A stretch of DNA of 64,000 bases from positions 966,001 through 1,030,000 of the forward strand of contig NZ_CP035310.1 of NCBI RefSeq assembly GCF_004114695.1, written 5' to 3'. The translations under genes and the position numbers were made by a program. Within the stretch, counting starts at the first letter, position 1, and each line of letters opens with the position of its first letter. Shown piece by piece: positions 25,577 through 34,205 of this stretch. Origin of the DNA: Erythrobacter sp. HKB08 (GTDB lineage: Bacteria > Pseudomonadota > Alphaproteobacteria > Sphingomonadales > Sphingomonadaceae). The notes under the pieces were generated by a model that worked only from the letters and a program-made list of their open reading frames with translations, had not been told where the DNA came from and did no database searches.

Positions 25577-26706
25577 AGACGGCCGCGCTAATCATCGCAG
25601 TGCTTGCGCTTGCCGCCGTCGTCCTGGCGCGCTGGCAGGCGGGCAGGCGTGCGGGCGAGGGCGGTGTCGCTGAAACCCTGCGCCGGGTCTATTTCCTCGT
25701 CGGCCTGCTGATCGCGCTGCGCCTCGCGCTGGCGGCATGGCCAGTGCAGCTGCTGGTCAGCGCGGTCATGGTCGTTGCCTCCTGGCTGCCGCTTGCGACC
25801 CTGCGGTTGGGGGAAGAACTGGCGCGACGCCACGCGCCTCGCCCGCTCAAGCTGGTCGCGCTGGGCGGGGCGGTCGTATTCTCGCTGCTGGCTGCGACGC
25901 TTGGATTGATCTGGACGTGGGAAGCCGTCATGGCGCTCGCGGCGTTCCAGCTCTTCGTCATCGGCGGCGTGCTCTGGCATCTGATGGCCAATCGCAGCAT
26001 GGTATCGCTGGCCGAGCGGCGCGCGGCGGACCTTGTCGCGCTCGCACTGGCCTTGTCGATCCCGCTCCTGCTGACCGATTTCCAGCGGCTGTTCCCCGAT
26101 CTCGCAGTGCGCGGTGGATCCTTTGCGGCGCTTCTTTTCGTGCTGGCGACAGGACGCCTGCTCACCGGCATGAGCCGCCCCGCCGCCCTGCTTGGTGATG
26201 TGGCCCTGACCGTGGGCGGCGGCGCGCTGGTCGCGGCTGCGGTCCATGTTGCCGGCAATTCCGGTTACGCCATGCTAGCAGGGGCGGTAGCGGTCGCGGT
26301 GGTGGCACTGGCTCTGCTGATCGATCGCCTGGTCCGTTCGCGCGAGGCAGCGGACAGCCTGCTCGGTCCGCTCGGTGCAGGCTATGAAACACGCGCCGAA
26401 CTGCTCGCCTCGCACCCGCTCCTCGCCAGCGCCGTCACCTTGGGAGCGGAAGAGCTGTCCGACCTTCCCGCCGACGCCGTCGCCGAACTCGCGCGCCACC
26501 GGGTGGTGGCTTCCGACGATCTTGCGAAAGACGACCTTGCCGGCGGTGCGGCAGCGGAACTGTTCGAGCGCTTTGCTGCCAGCCACCTGCTGCGCATGTC
26601 GGCTGCGCCGCCACGCTTCCTCGCCATCAGCGGCGGAGCTCTCGGCAGCGATCGCCTGACCAGCGAACTCCACATCGCCGCGCGGCTGCTGGAGAATGCC
26701 AAGTGA
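25573..26706 (+). CDS. Polytopic membrane protein of unknown function
   Basis: The 377-residue protein has about eight to nine hydrophobic helices in its first 265 residues, beginning KTAALIIAVLALAAVVLARW. A soluble C-terminal domain of about 110 residues follows (ADSLLGPLGAGYETRAELLA, LGAEELSDLPADAVAELARH, AISGGALGSDRLTSELHIAA). No known family is recognisable. It is coupled by start/stop overlaps to the ThiF-like gene before it and the GNAT gene after it, so it probably places part of the pathway at the membrane or exports its product. Confidence 0.6.
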   Translation: MKTAALIIAVLALAAVVLARWQAGRRAGEGGVAETLRRVYFLVGLLIALRLALAAWPVQLLVSAVMVVASWLPLATLRLGEELARRHAPRPLKLVALGGAVVFSLLAATLGLIWTWEAVMALAAFQLFVIGGVLWHLMANRSMVSLAERRAADLVALALALSIPLLLTDFQRLFPDLAVRGGSFAALLFVLATGRLLTGMSRPAALLGDVALTVGGGALVAAAVHVAGNSGYAMLAGAVAVAVVALALLIDRLVRSREAADSLLGPLGAGYETRAELLASHPLLASAVTLGAEELSDLPADAVAELARHRVVASDDLAKDDLAGGAAAELFERFAASHLLRMSAAPPRFLAISGGALGSDRLTSELHIAARLLENAK

Positions 26707-27794
26707 CGCTGGAGCTTCGCCAAGGGGACGTGCGCGCATTCTTCGACGCGCCGTTCAACGCCTATCCCAAATCGCTCGGCTACGTTTCGCCGCTCAAGAG
26801 CGATATCGAGCGCATGCTCGACTCGCAGAAGAATCCGCTGTGGACGGCGGGCAATCCCTTCGCCTTCTGGACCGCGCATCGCGGCGGCAAGCCGATCGGG
26901 CGAATCATCGCCCATGTCCATGGCCAGTCGAACACGCGCCACGGCTGGTCGCGCGCCCAGTTCGGCTTCTTCGATTGCGCCGATGACGCGGAAGCCGGGA
27001 AGCTCTTGCTGCTCGCCGCAGAGGACTGGGCGAGGGCGCAAGGCCAGCGCGAGCTTGTCGGCAATTTCAACCTCACAGCCATGCAGCAATGCGGCGTGAT
27101 GACGGACGGGTTCGACAAGCGCGCCTATACCGACATGATCGTCGGCGCGCCGTGGCTTCCCGGCATGCTGGAAACCGCGGGCTTCGAACGCTTTTTCCCG
27201 ATGTCGACATTCGAGATCGACCTGAAACAGGCTTCGCTCAAGGGACGCGAGCTCGACCCCGCGCATTTTCACTTCGCCCCGGTCGCCAAGCGCGTGTTCC
27301 CCGAGCGGATGGAAGAAGCGCGCCAGGTCCTCAACGACGGGTTCGACGAGAATCCGATGTTCGTCCCGCTGACGCAGGAGGAATTCCTGTTCCAGGCAGG
27401 CGAGATGAGCGCGATCCTCGATCCGCGGCTCTCCTCGATCCTGCACCATGACGGCGAGCCGGTAGGCGCGGTGATCTGCATCCCCGACCTCAACGGCTTC
27501 CTCTCCGACGCGCGCTCGCGCATCGGCCTGCTCACACCGTTCCATTTCCTGAAATACCGCCTACGCCGCAAGCGGGCGGTGATCATCTTCTACTCGGTCG
27601 CGCGCCGGATGCACGGGCAGGGCATCATGGGCGCCATGCTCGAACGCACGGTCAAGGCGCTGCGCGATGCGGGTTACGAGCAACTCGGCGGGACATGGAT
27701 TTCCGACGAGAACCCGGCCAGCTGGCGGCAGGTCGAACGCCTCGGCGGGCGCGCTCTGCACCGGCTGCACCTGTTCCGGAAGGACATCGCATGA
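26703..27794 (+). CDS. GNAT-superfamily N-acyltransferase
   Basis: The 363-residue protein starts at a GTG that overlaps the previous stop (GTGA). It appears to contain two GNAT-like halves. The first runs to about residue 150 (FAFWTAHRGGKPIGRIIAHV), the second from about 200 (SILHHDGEPVGAVICIPDLN, VIIFYSVARRMHGQGIMGAM). The ARRMHGQGIMGAML element matches the R/QxxGxG/A acyl-CoA loop, and GGTWISDENPASWRQVERLG is a typical C-terminal motif. It resembles large uncharacterised acyltransferases that accept non-acetyl acyl groups, but the substrate is unknown. Confidence 0.72.
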   Translation: MTLELRQGDVRAFFDAPFNAYPKSLGYVSPLKSDIERMLDSQKNPLWTAGNPFAFWTAHRGGKPIGRIIAHVHGQSNTRHGWSRAQFGFFDCADDAEAGKLLLLAAEDWARAQGQRELVGNFNLTAMQQCGVMTDGFDKRAYTDMIVGAPWLPGMLETAGFERFFPMSTFEIDLKQASLKGRELDPAHFHFAPVAKRVFPERMEEARQVLNDGFDENPMFVPLTQEEFLFQAGEMSAILDPRLSSILHHDGEPVGAVICIPDLNGFLSDARSRIGLLTPFHFLKYRLRRKRAVIIFYSVARRMHGQGIMGAMLERTVKALRDAGYEQLGGTWISDENPASWRQVERLGGRALHRLHLFRKDIA

Positions 27795-28765
27795 CGCCGG
27801 ACACCATGCGCGAGATTATTCGCGAGGCGATCGCTTCGCCCAGCGTGCACAACGTCCAGCCCGCGCGCTGGCATATCGACGGCGAGAGTGTCCTGCTGCT
27901 CGAAGATATTTCGCGGCGGCTGGCGGTCGGCGATCCGACCGGTCACGATGCGGCGATCAGTCTCGGAGCATCGGCCGAGGGGTTTGCATTGGCTGCCTCG
28001 AAGCGCGGCCTGCGTGCGCAGGTCGAACGGGCTGGCGGCGAGCATGCGGGGTACCTGATTGTCGCGAGGATCATGCTCGATGAGGGTGGCGCGCCTGATC
28101 CACTCGCAGATCATCTGGCGACCCGCGCGTCGTGGCGCGGTCCGTTCCATGCCCCTTCGCAAGCCGATCGCAAGGAAGCAGCGTTGCTTGGCGGGCAGGA
28201 CCGCACGATCGTCAGCGATCCGAAGGTGATCGGGCATATCGCGGAGCTCTATGATGAGGCGAGCTACGGCTTTATGCGCCGCGAAGGGTTCCGCAGCGAA
28301 CTCCGCCACTGGATGCGCCTTCGCAAGAGCCACCCGCGCTGGGCGCGCGACGGCCTCAATGCGGCGGCCATGAAGCTGTCGGGAATAGAGGCGTGGGGCG
28401 CAGGCCTCGTCCTCGGCCCGCTATTCAAGCCGCTAGCGGCGCTCGGCCTTACAAAGGCTTTACTGGCTGAGAAAAGCAGCTTCGCGCATGCGGCGGGCGT
28501 GGTCCTGTTCCATCACCCGCGGGGCGAGGACCCGTTCGAGAGCGGCCGCGCCTTCCATCGCCTGTGGCTTGAAATCGAAGCGGCGGGTTTCGGGTCGAAC
28601 GTCCTCGCAGCGATCGCCGATGACGAGGCAATCGCATCGCACGTCGGCGAGCTTGCAGGCCTGCCTTCTGGAGATCGCCTCGTCAGCGCGTTCCGCATCG
28701 GGCGCCGCGACGGCGAGGGTTTTGCCCCGGCGCGCTTGCTGCTCGAGGACGTGCTGGTCGACTAG
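27791..28765 (+). CDS. Nitroreductase-fold flavoprotein
   Basis: The 324-residue protein begins MTPDTMREIIREAIASPSVH then NVQPARWHI, the N-terminal FMN-binding element of nitroreductase-fold enzymes (A-x-x-SxxNxQPxxW). A later LWLEIEAAGFGSNVLAAIAD segment is the typical C-terminal alpha helix plus loop. Such proteins use FMN for reductions or for azoline-type oxidations. The middle part (residues 85-210) is longer than in simple nitroreductases. ThiF plus nitroreductase occur fused in mycobacterial Rv1355c-type proteins; here they are two genes of one chain. Its TAG shares a CTAG with the opposing cytochrome gene. Confidence 0.72.
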   Translation: MTPDTMREIIREAIASPSVHNVQPARWHIDGESVLLLEDISRRLAVGDPTGHDAAISLGASAEGFALAASKRGLRAQVERAGGEHAGYLIVARIMLDEGGAPDPLADHLATRASWRGPFHAPSQADRKEAALLGGQDRTIVSDPKVIGHIAELYDEASYGFMRREGFRSELRHWMRLRKSHPRWARDGLNAAAMKLSGIEAWGAGLVLGPLFKPLAALGLTKALLAEKSSFAHAAGVVLFHHPRGEDPFESGRAFHRLWLEIEAAGFGSNVLAAIADDEAIASHVGELAGLPSGDRLVSAFRIGRRDGEGFAPARLLLEDVLVD

Positions 28766-30390
28766 AGCGCTTTGAGAAATTCGAGCAGCGCCCGCCGCTC
28801 TTCTTCGCTCAGCTCCTTGCCGTATTCATGCCCCGTATTGCCGAGCCCCGGCTGGCGCGTATCAACCCATTGCGGGCGCGAGAACGGTCGATAGCCTGCC
28901 GGATAGCGCCCGCTCGTATCGACCCGCAAACCGACCGTTTCCCAGTCGAGCGCATGCCCGCCGACCATGAAGCGAGGCAGGCGTTTGCTCGGATCCAGCA
29001 ACGCTTCGAGGCTCTGGACCGAACCATTGTGCAGGTAAGGCGCCGAGGCCCAAAGCCCGGCAAGCGGCGGCGCTGCGTAGCCCTCGCCGTTCCTTACCTC
29101 GATCGTCTGCGCATAGCTCGTCCCCGCGACCTTGCGCGCCAGCGCCGCATCGAAGGCGTCTGCGCGCAGCGGATCGGTGCCGACATCTCCTACCCAATCC
29201 GGGAAGTCCTTCAGCTGCGGTGTAGCCGCAGACCACTCATAGCTGCCGTGGCAGGACGCGCATTGCGCCTCGAATACAGCCATCCCGCGACGAGCGCGCG
29301 CTTCGTCGAAAGGCCCGGGAAATCGCAGCGGGCGATATTCCGCCAGCCATGCGAAGACCGCCATCGCATCTCCCTCGTGCGAGCGAGCGACATCGGGATG
29401 GATGCCCATGCTCGGAACGGTGAAGAAGCTTGTGATGGCAGCCAGCTCGCTTGCATCGGGCTTGCCTCCCGGCGCGGCATAGGCTCCGTCGCTCAGCAAC
29501 CGGCTGCGCCGGTCGCGCAGCGCGAGCTCGGGGATGGAAACGAAGCCCGCTTCGCCCGGCCCGCCATTGAGCATGGGCGAACGAATCTGCTGCTTGAGCG
29601 CCGCGACCCCGTTGGTCGCGCCGGGCAGCCCGTTGGGGAAGGGCATTGCCCGCTCCTCACCCGCAAGCTGGGCCAGCCTTTGCCGCGCGAGCGGGAGAAC
29701 GATGAAGCGCAGGCTCGCTTTCTCGCGCCAGCCCATCTCGGGGAAGAGCGTCGCGGCTGCATCGAGGAGCGCGCCATCGTCGTCCTCATTGCGCAGCGCC
29801 TCGAAAATGGCCGAGGTATATTGTTCGAGATCGAGCGAGGTATTGGGCATCCCCGGCGCGGCGATCTGCGGCATCGGATTGCCGCCGCGGTCATAGGCTA
29901 TCCCTGCATGGCACGCCGCACAGCCGATGTTGGCGACCTCCACCCGCGCGCCGCCGACGGGCGCGATGGTGCCATGCGTCAATCCGAGTGGCTTGCTGTC
30001 GAAACGAGTGGCCAGCCCGTCCGGCATCCCCGTCAAGCGCTCCGGGTAAAGGAACCCGAACTGCTGCATGATTTTGCGCAGGGTGGCCTGGTCGATCTTC
30101 GCCTTCGGATCGGTTCGCCGATGATCGAGCACCAGCGCGGCAGCCGCGAGCTTCCAGGGAATCGCATTGGTTTCGAGCGCATCCTGCGAGATGCCGCCAA
30201 AACCGCCGCCGACGAACACCGCCGCTCCCCGCTGCTGGGGTGAAGCATCGTCGGCGAGCGCAGGCATCGCCGCGGAAGGCACGCTCCTGTCCGCCCCGAG
30301 GAACGCGAAGGCGCCGAGGAAAGCGAGGAGGACAAGGGCACCGATGAAAAGCTTCTTCGGTGCTCCTCGACGAAAGCCTTGCCGTGCCAT
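28762..30390 (-). CDS. Di-haem c-type cytochrome (peroxidase/RoxA-like)
   Basis: The 542-residue protein has an N-terminal signal or anchor (KKLFIGALVLLAFLGAFAFL) and two haem-binding motifs, CAACH near residue 157 and CASCH near residue 380. The C-terminal AAPPLAGLWASAPYLHNGSV motif is shared by di-haem cytochrome c peroxidases and RoxA-like rubber oxygenases. It acts in the periplasm, either as an electron carrier or as a peroxidase/oxygenase. The spacing between haem motifs, about 220 residues, is greater than in classical CcpA, favouring the RoxA-like side of the superfamily, but this is not decisive. Confidence 0.8.
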   Translation of the reverse strand: MARQGFRRGAPKKLFIGALVLLAFLGAFAFLGADRSVPSAAMPALADDASPQQRGAAVFVGGGFGGISQDALETNAIPWKLAAAALVLDHRRTDPKAKIDQATLRKIMQQFGFLYPERLTGMPDGLATRFDSKPLGLTHGTIAPVGGARVEVANIGCAACHAGIAYDRGGNPMPQIAAPGMPNTSLDLEQYTSAIFEALRNEDDDGALLDAAATLFPEMGWREKASLRFIVLPLARQRLAQLAGEERAMPFPNGLPGATNGVAALKQQIRSPMLNGGPGEAGFVSIPELALRDRRSRLLSDGAYAAPGGKPDASELAAITSFFTVPSMGIHPDVARSHEGDAMAVFAWLAEYRPLRFPGPFDEARARRGMAVFEAQCASCHGSYEWSAATPQLKDFPDWVGDVGTDPLRADAFDAALARKVAGTSYAQTIEVRNGEGYAAPPLAGLWASAPYLHNGSVQSLEALLDPSKRLPRFMVGGHALDWETVGLRVDTSGRYPAGYRPFSRPQWVDTRQPGLGNTGHEYGKELSEEERRALLEFLKAL

Positions 30391-30565
30391 TCTCCCTCCT
30401 CCGCTCGACGCTCAACCGCGTCAGCCGCGCCGTTTGCGCCGCGATAACCAAGGGACTATCGCTGCAAATCCTTGCGAAATCGAGAGTTTGCAGGAGATCG
30501 GCTGCGAAAGAAGCGATCGCTCACCGGCGCCGTGCCATTCCGCGGCGCCGGTCGCGAAGGACGAT

Positions 30566-31030
30566 TTAGTCGCGCAGGAAGATGTAGTCGGCCTCGGGCG
30601 TGCGAATGGTCAGCGCGCTGCGGTCGCTCGCGAGAATGAAGCGCGTCGCGTCGGGAAGCCGCGAGGCGAGTTCCCCGCCGAAAGTCGGTGGGGGGCAATA
30701 TGCGCGGGTCGAGGCGACAGGTCCGAAAGAGATCGAACCATTGCCTGCCGATGGCATCGAAGCCGACCACTCGGCATTCCCGCGATTGCAGTCGAGCTGC
30801 AATTGCGCCCTGTCGCCATCGACGAAGCTGAGCCGATGGCGCGACGAAAGTTCGGGGGTGAGCTGCGTCGACGTGCCCGATGTTTCGACGTCGGAAAGTC
30901 GCCAGTTCGTCCCGTCGAGCGGGTGCGGCGGAGCATAGATCGATTCGCAGCCGGTCACCAACAGCGCGGCCGTTGCGATGGCTGCGAGGCGGACAACGCC
31001 ACCTCGTGCGGTATGGATCGTGTTTCGCAT
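30566..31030 (-). CDS. META/HslJ-domain lipoprotein
   Basis: This 154-residue protein has a basic N-terminus and a lipoprotein signal ending ALLVTGCESI, placing the acylated Cys near residue 28. The rest matches the META/HslJ fold: LDGTNWRLSDVE, RHRLSFVDGDRAQLQLDCNR (with the conserved Cys-Asn pair), a second Cys in TRAYCPPP, and ATRFILASDRSALTIRTPEA. META proteins are small envelope proteins linked to novobiocin or motility phenotypes in other bacteria; a specific function here is unknown. Confidence 0.72.
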   Translation of the reverse strand: MRNTIHTARGGVVRLAAIATAALLVTGCESIYAPPHPLDGTNWRLSDVETSGTSTQLTPELSSRHRLSFVDGDRAQLQLDCNRGNAEWSASMPSAGNGSISFGPVASTRAYCPPPTFGGELASRLPDATRFILASDRSALTIRTPEADYIFLRD

Positions 31031-31130
31031 CAGATTCTCCCAATCCTGACGTGCGTTGGTCAGTGCTCCGCCATTCTACCTATCCGCTCCCTGAACAGGT
31101 TCGCTGACCCGCTCCGGGATCGGAGGGCGA

Positions 31131-31760
31131 CTATAGCGCCCCCTCGTCCCCGGTGTACATGACTTCACCGACCGTTCCGTCACGATAGGCAAGGCAGCGC
31201 CACGGTGCCTGAGCGCCTTCGACATTTACGTAGATGCCGATGGCCGCCTCGGACTCCTCGATGCGGTTGGTTCCGATCACGCGCGCACCAGTCGTTTGCT
31301 CGACCTTGGAGGCGCAGCGCGTTTCGAGGCTGTTCGGCCCGCGTATGGCAACCTGCTGCCTTGCGGGAGTTGCGGCCTGAGCCGGGGGAGGCGCGGCCTC
31401 TACCGGTCCATTCTCACCCATGCCGGTATTGGCATCGCCCATCGGGATCGATACCAGCCGCACACCTTCGACATTGCCCACGATATTGCCGCCCACGGCT
31501 TCAGCCGAAGCTTCGCTGGGGCAGCCGACCAGCGTGGCGCTGTCGTCGAGGTAATTCGAGGTGGCTTCGGATTCGCCAAGCCGCCGGCAACGGTCGCCCG
31601 AATTGGGGTAGCCGTCCCCGAATGGCGCAAGGCTCTCGGGAATTTCGACGAGCGTTTCGGTCGCGCTTTCGTCGGAAGTGGTTTCCTCTTCCGTGGCTCC
31701 ACCACCGCAGGCGGCGAGGGCGAGGGCCGCTGCCCCCGCCATGAGAGTTTGGAATTTCAT
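31131..31760 (-). CDS. Envelope lipoprotein of unknown function
   Basis: The 209-residue protein has a lipoprotein signal ending ALALAACGGG, then an acidic Thr/Glu-rich linker (EEETTSDESATETLVEIPES). A Cys-containing domain follows (GDRCRRLGESEATSNYLDDS, LVGCPSEASAEAVGG), then a Pro/Ala linker and a second small domain with two Cys (LETRCASKVEQTTGARVIGT, APWRCLAYRDGTVGEVMYTG). I do not recognise a named family. It is the last chromosomal gene before the tRNA-Ser island. Confidence 0.6.
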   Translation of the reverse strand: MKFQTLMAGAAALALAACGGGATEEETTSDESATETLVEIPESLAPFGDGYPNSGDRCRRLGESEATSNYLDDSATLVGCPSEASAEAVGGNIVGNVEGVRLVSIPMGDANTGMGENGPVEAAPPPAQAATPARQQVAIRGPNSLETRCASKVEQTTGARVIGTNRIEESEAAIGIYVNVEGAQAPWRCLAYRDGTVGEVMYTGDEGAL

Positions 31761-31994
31761 GCCCGATTCTCCTTCCAGGTCAGCGGCACCGCGGGTGGCT
31801 GCCGATATCCATCGCCGAATCCACGCGACCCCTGACGACGATCATCTGGACGCACTGGCGGCTGGAACGATTGTACCAGACCGAGCCTTCTCCGTCCCGG
31901 CCGGATTCGAATCCTTGGACCGTGCGAACGCGCAAACGGGCATCGCAGCAAGGGCTAGCGACGGGTCCGATCGTGGCGGGGTTATCCGGGAAGA
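31761..31994. other. Non-coding chromosomal flank of the island
   Basis: No gene is supported between the lipoprotein start and the left attachment repeat. The region should hold the lipoprotein promoter and, before island insertion, the 3' flank of tRNA-Ser. Confidence 0.5.
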
Positions 31995-32012
31995 AGGTGG
32001 CGGAGACGGAGG
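31995..32012. repeat. Left attachment-site repeat (att) of the tRNA-Ser island
   Basis: These 18 bases are identical and in the same orientation to 41271-41288. That second copy covers the last 15 bases of tRNA-Ser(GCU) plus three downstream bases. The copies bracket about 9.3 kb that includes an integrase next to the tRNA, so this is the expected product of site-specific integration. Confidence 0.85.
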
Positions 32013-32766
32013 TGGCAAGCGCAATCGCTTAAGTGCTTGTGGAAGCTAGGATCGGCAAGCCGTATGACCATCCGCTCCCACAATTACGCCCACAAAATTT
32101 TGAGTTGTGCAATTGGCTTTCTCGCCCTCAGTGGCCTCACACAGAGTTTCGCACAGATGAGGCCACGCGCACGTGCTCAGTACCTCTCAATCTTTGGGAT
32201 GGAATCCCGACGTTCCGAAACGATTTTGATGGATCATGAAACAGCCTTTCGTCTGCCCGACGGACTTGGCTCTTGTTGCGAAAGGGCATGAAAAAGTTCA
32301 ATCGTGAACAACTCGCAGCCAATCGGAATTTTATGTTTTGATTTCAATGGGCTATGGTGAAGTGAGTTGCACACGGATCAACGCAAACCCGCTCTACTCG
32401 TAGACGGGTTGATTCCGCCGAAAACAGTATTTCATAATGAAATCAGATTGATAGATCCCGAATTCGCGGGGTAGGGTGTGCTCCTGTTTCCAGCCACGGT
32501 CAACGATCCAGGAGAAGCGAGAAAAGATGCTGATGGGACAAACCCATTCCATGCAGATGGATTTTGAGCCAAGCTGGCGTTTGAGGTTGTTTCTGGTCCG
32601 TTTCCGGGTTGTCTGGTGTTGAACGGAAGCCGTGCGAAAGCGGACCGTCTGGTCACGACCCATTGTGGACATAAATGGCCAGGCAGCAAAATTGCCACCG
32701 CTTCTCGGGGATGGCACCAAATCCAGCTGGCCATGTAACATTCTCTTCGGGGGACCGTCGCTCTCG
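32013..32766. other. AT-rich left end of the island, no clear gene
   Basis: About 750 bases with low GC contain only short frames with no recognisable domain or ribosome binding site. The longest, on the minus strand at 32394-32831, runs into the marR gene and has an unnatural Trp/Arg/Cys-rich composition. One copy of a GCTCCCACAATT motif near the left end recurs next to the integrase. Confidence 0.5.
32074..32085 (+). repeat. GCTCCCACAATT motif, island left end
   Basis: This 12-mer recurs exactly at 41139-41150, and a related TCCGCTCCCACA is shared by 32071-32082 and 41124-41135. All copies have the same orientation and lie close to the two att sites. That is where integrase arm-type or excisionase binding sites are expected. 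Confidence 0.5.
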
Positions 32767-33240
32767 TTAGGCATCGCCCAAATTGTGCTGCATTGTGGCC
32801 AAGGTAGACTTGAATGCTTCCAAGTCCTCACCCTTTATTCCCTCAAGCAAGCGCGCATAGATCTGATCCGCCTCGACCCGCATTTTTGGAAGCAAGTCGA
32901 TTGCAGCGGGCTGGAGGTGCACTTGCCACACGCGCCGGTCGTTTTTGGCGCTGCGCCGCTCGACCAAGCCCAGATGTTCTAGCCGGTCGATTGCTTGCCC
33001 GATGCTTGCCCGCTCCAGTTCAAGTTGTCCGGCCAGTTCCGTCTGGGTCATGCCGGGTGTGCGGTAGAGGTAGGCCAATGCACGCCACTGGGTACGGGTG
33101 AGGCCAAACTGTTCGACTGAAGTGTCGAAGGTGCGACGCAATCGTCTTGTCAGCTCTTCCAAGAGAAAAACCAATCGGTCTTGATCGGTCAGGAAGGCTG
33201 CTGCCTTTTCGTCGGCATCATTCTCGAACTTGGTTGCCAT
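32767..33240 (-). CDS. MarR family transcriptional regulator
   Basis: The 157-residue protein has the MarR winged-helix pattern: LTRTQWRALAYLYRTPGMTQ, TELAGQLELERASIGQAIDR (recognition helix), LEHLGLVERRSAKNDRRVWQ (wing). Dimerisation helices lie at both ends. MarR proteins usually repress a neighbouring efflux or detoxification operon and release DNA when they bind small phenolic ligands. It is divergent from the hydrolase-thioesterase-RND operon, and a TTACTGTAA palindrome lies in the shared 77-base gap, so it most likely controls both. Confidence 0.88.
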   Translation of the reverse strand: MATKFENDADEKAAAFLTDQDRLVFLLEELTRRLRRTFDTSVEQFGLTRTQWRALAYLYRTPGMTQTELAGQLELERASIGQAIDRLEHLGLVERRSAKNDRRVWQVHLQPAAIDLLPKMRVEADQIYARLLEGIKGEDLEAFKSTLATMQHNLGDA

Positions 33241-33280
33241 GCAGAGCACCTTAACACAGCACCGATTTAGATAAAGTCAT

Positions 33281-33301
33281 TTACTGTAAGGCAATTTACA
33301 A
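33281..33301. promoter_or_regulatory. Candidate MarR operator between marR-type gene and efflux operon
   Basis: The gap is very AT-rich and contains the palindrome TTAC-T-GTAA (33281-33289) followed by a second half-like TTTACA ending near 33300. It lies between both start codons, as expected for MarR autorepression. Confidence 0.45.
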
Positions 33302-33317
33302 TATAGTGGTTTGCGAT

Positions 33318-34205
33318 ATGGAAAGCGTGACCACCAAAATCGAGGGATCGGGAGGACTTTCCCTTGCCGCAGAAGTGGTCGGTGACGACAGCGCGATGCC
33401 GGTCCTGCTCGCTCATGGTGGCGGCCAGACACGCCGCGCGTGGAAGCGGGTAACTGGTGATCTGGCCAGGGCTGGCTACCGCGCGATTGCCATTGATATG
33501 CGCGGTCATGGTGACAGCGAATGGTCTCGTAGCGGAGCATACGAAATGCGTGACTTCGCCTCCGATCTCGTTGCTATCGCTTCGAAGCTGGATCGCAAGC
33601 CAGCCCTCGTGGGTGCCTCTCTTGGCGGGCTTTCCGGGATTATTGCCGAAGGATACCTCGCCCCCGAAAGTTTTGCATCGCTAACACTTGTTGACATTGC
33701 TCCGCGCATGGATGCGGGCGGCGTGATGCGCGTAGTGGGCTTCATGGAAGAACATGTCGACCAGGGCTTTTCTTCACCTGAAGAGGCGGCAGAAATTATC
33801 GCCCGCTACATGCCCCATCGCCAGAAACGCGGTGCAGGGGAAGGACTGCGCCGCTATTTAAGGCAGAAGGGAGATGGCCGCTACTATTGGCATTGGGACC
33901 CTGCGTTCATCCGCAACATCATGACCGCTAAGCGAAGCGATCCGAACCATCAGGAACGGCAGTTCGATATGCTGAGCGATGCAGCAAGTCGGCTTTCCTT
34001 GCCGCTTCACCTCATTCGCGGCGGATCGAGTGATCTGGTTTCCGAAGACGCAGTGACACATCTGCGCGGTCTGGTTCCGCACATGGAATACACCGACATC
34101 GCCGATGCCACCCATATGGTGGTGGGTGATGCGAATGACACCTTCTCGATTGCTATCGTCAATTTCCTGATGCGACAGCACAGCCCCGAAGAGCCGGTTT
34201 CATGA
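33318..34205 (+). CDS. Alpha/beta hydrolase
   Basis: The 295-residue protein has the alpha/beta hydrolase core: PVLLAHGGGQTRRAWKRV (oxyanion HGG), YRAIAIDMRGHGDSEWSRS, the nucleophile elbow ALVGASLGGLSG near residue 98, and a C-terminal ADATHMVVGD carrying the catalytic His. A region of about 60 residues between them would form the cap. It is cytoplasmic, with no signal peptide. Its first place in the MarR-controlled operon suggests it hydrolyses an ester or thioester of the compound exported by the RND pump. A GTG at 33306 could add four residues. Confidence 0.85.
   Translation: MESVTTKIEGSGGLSLAAEVVGDDSAMPVLLAHGGGQTRRAWKRVTGDLARAGYRAIAIDMRGHGDSEWSRSGAYEMRDFASDLVAIASKLDRKPALVGASLGGLSGIIAEGYLAPESFASLTLVDIAPRMDAGGVMRVVGFMEEHVDQGFSSPEEAAEIIARYMPHRQKRGAGEGLRRYLRQKGDGRYYWHWDPAFIRNIMTAKRSDPNHQERQFDMLSDAASRLSLPLHLIRGGSSDLVSEDAVTHLRGLVPHMEYTDIADATHMVVGDANDTFSIAIVNFLMRQHSPEEPVS

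Noticed and set aside
32394..32831. A 145-codon minus-strand frame in the island
   Set aside because: It runs into the marR-type gene, has an odd Trp/Arg/Cys composition and no recognisable domain.
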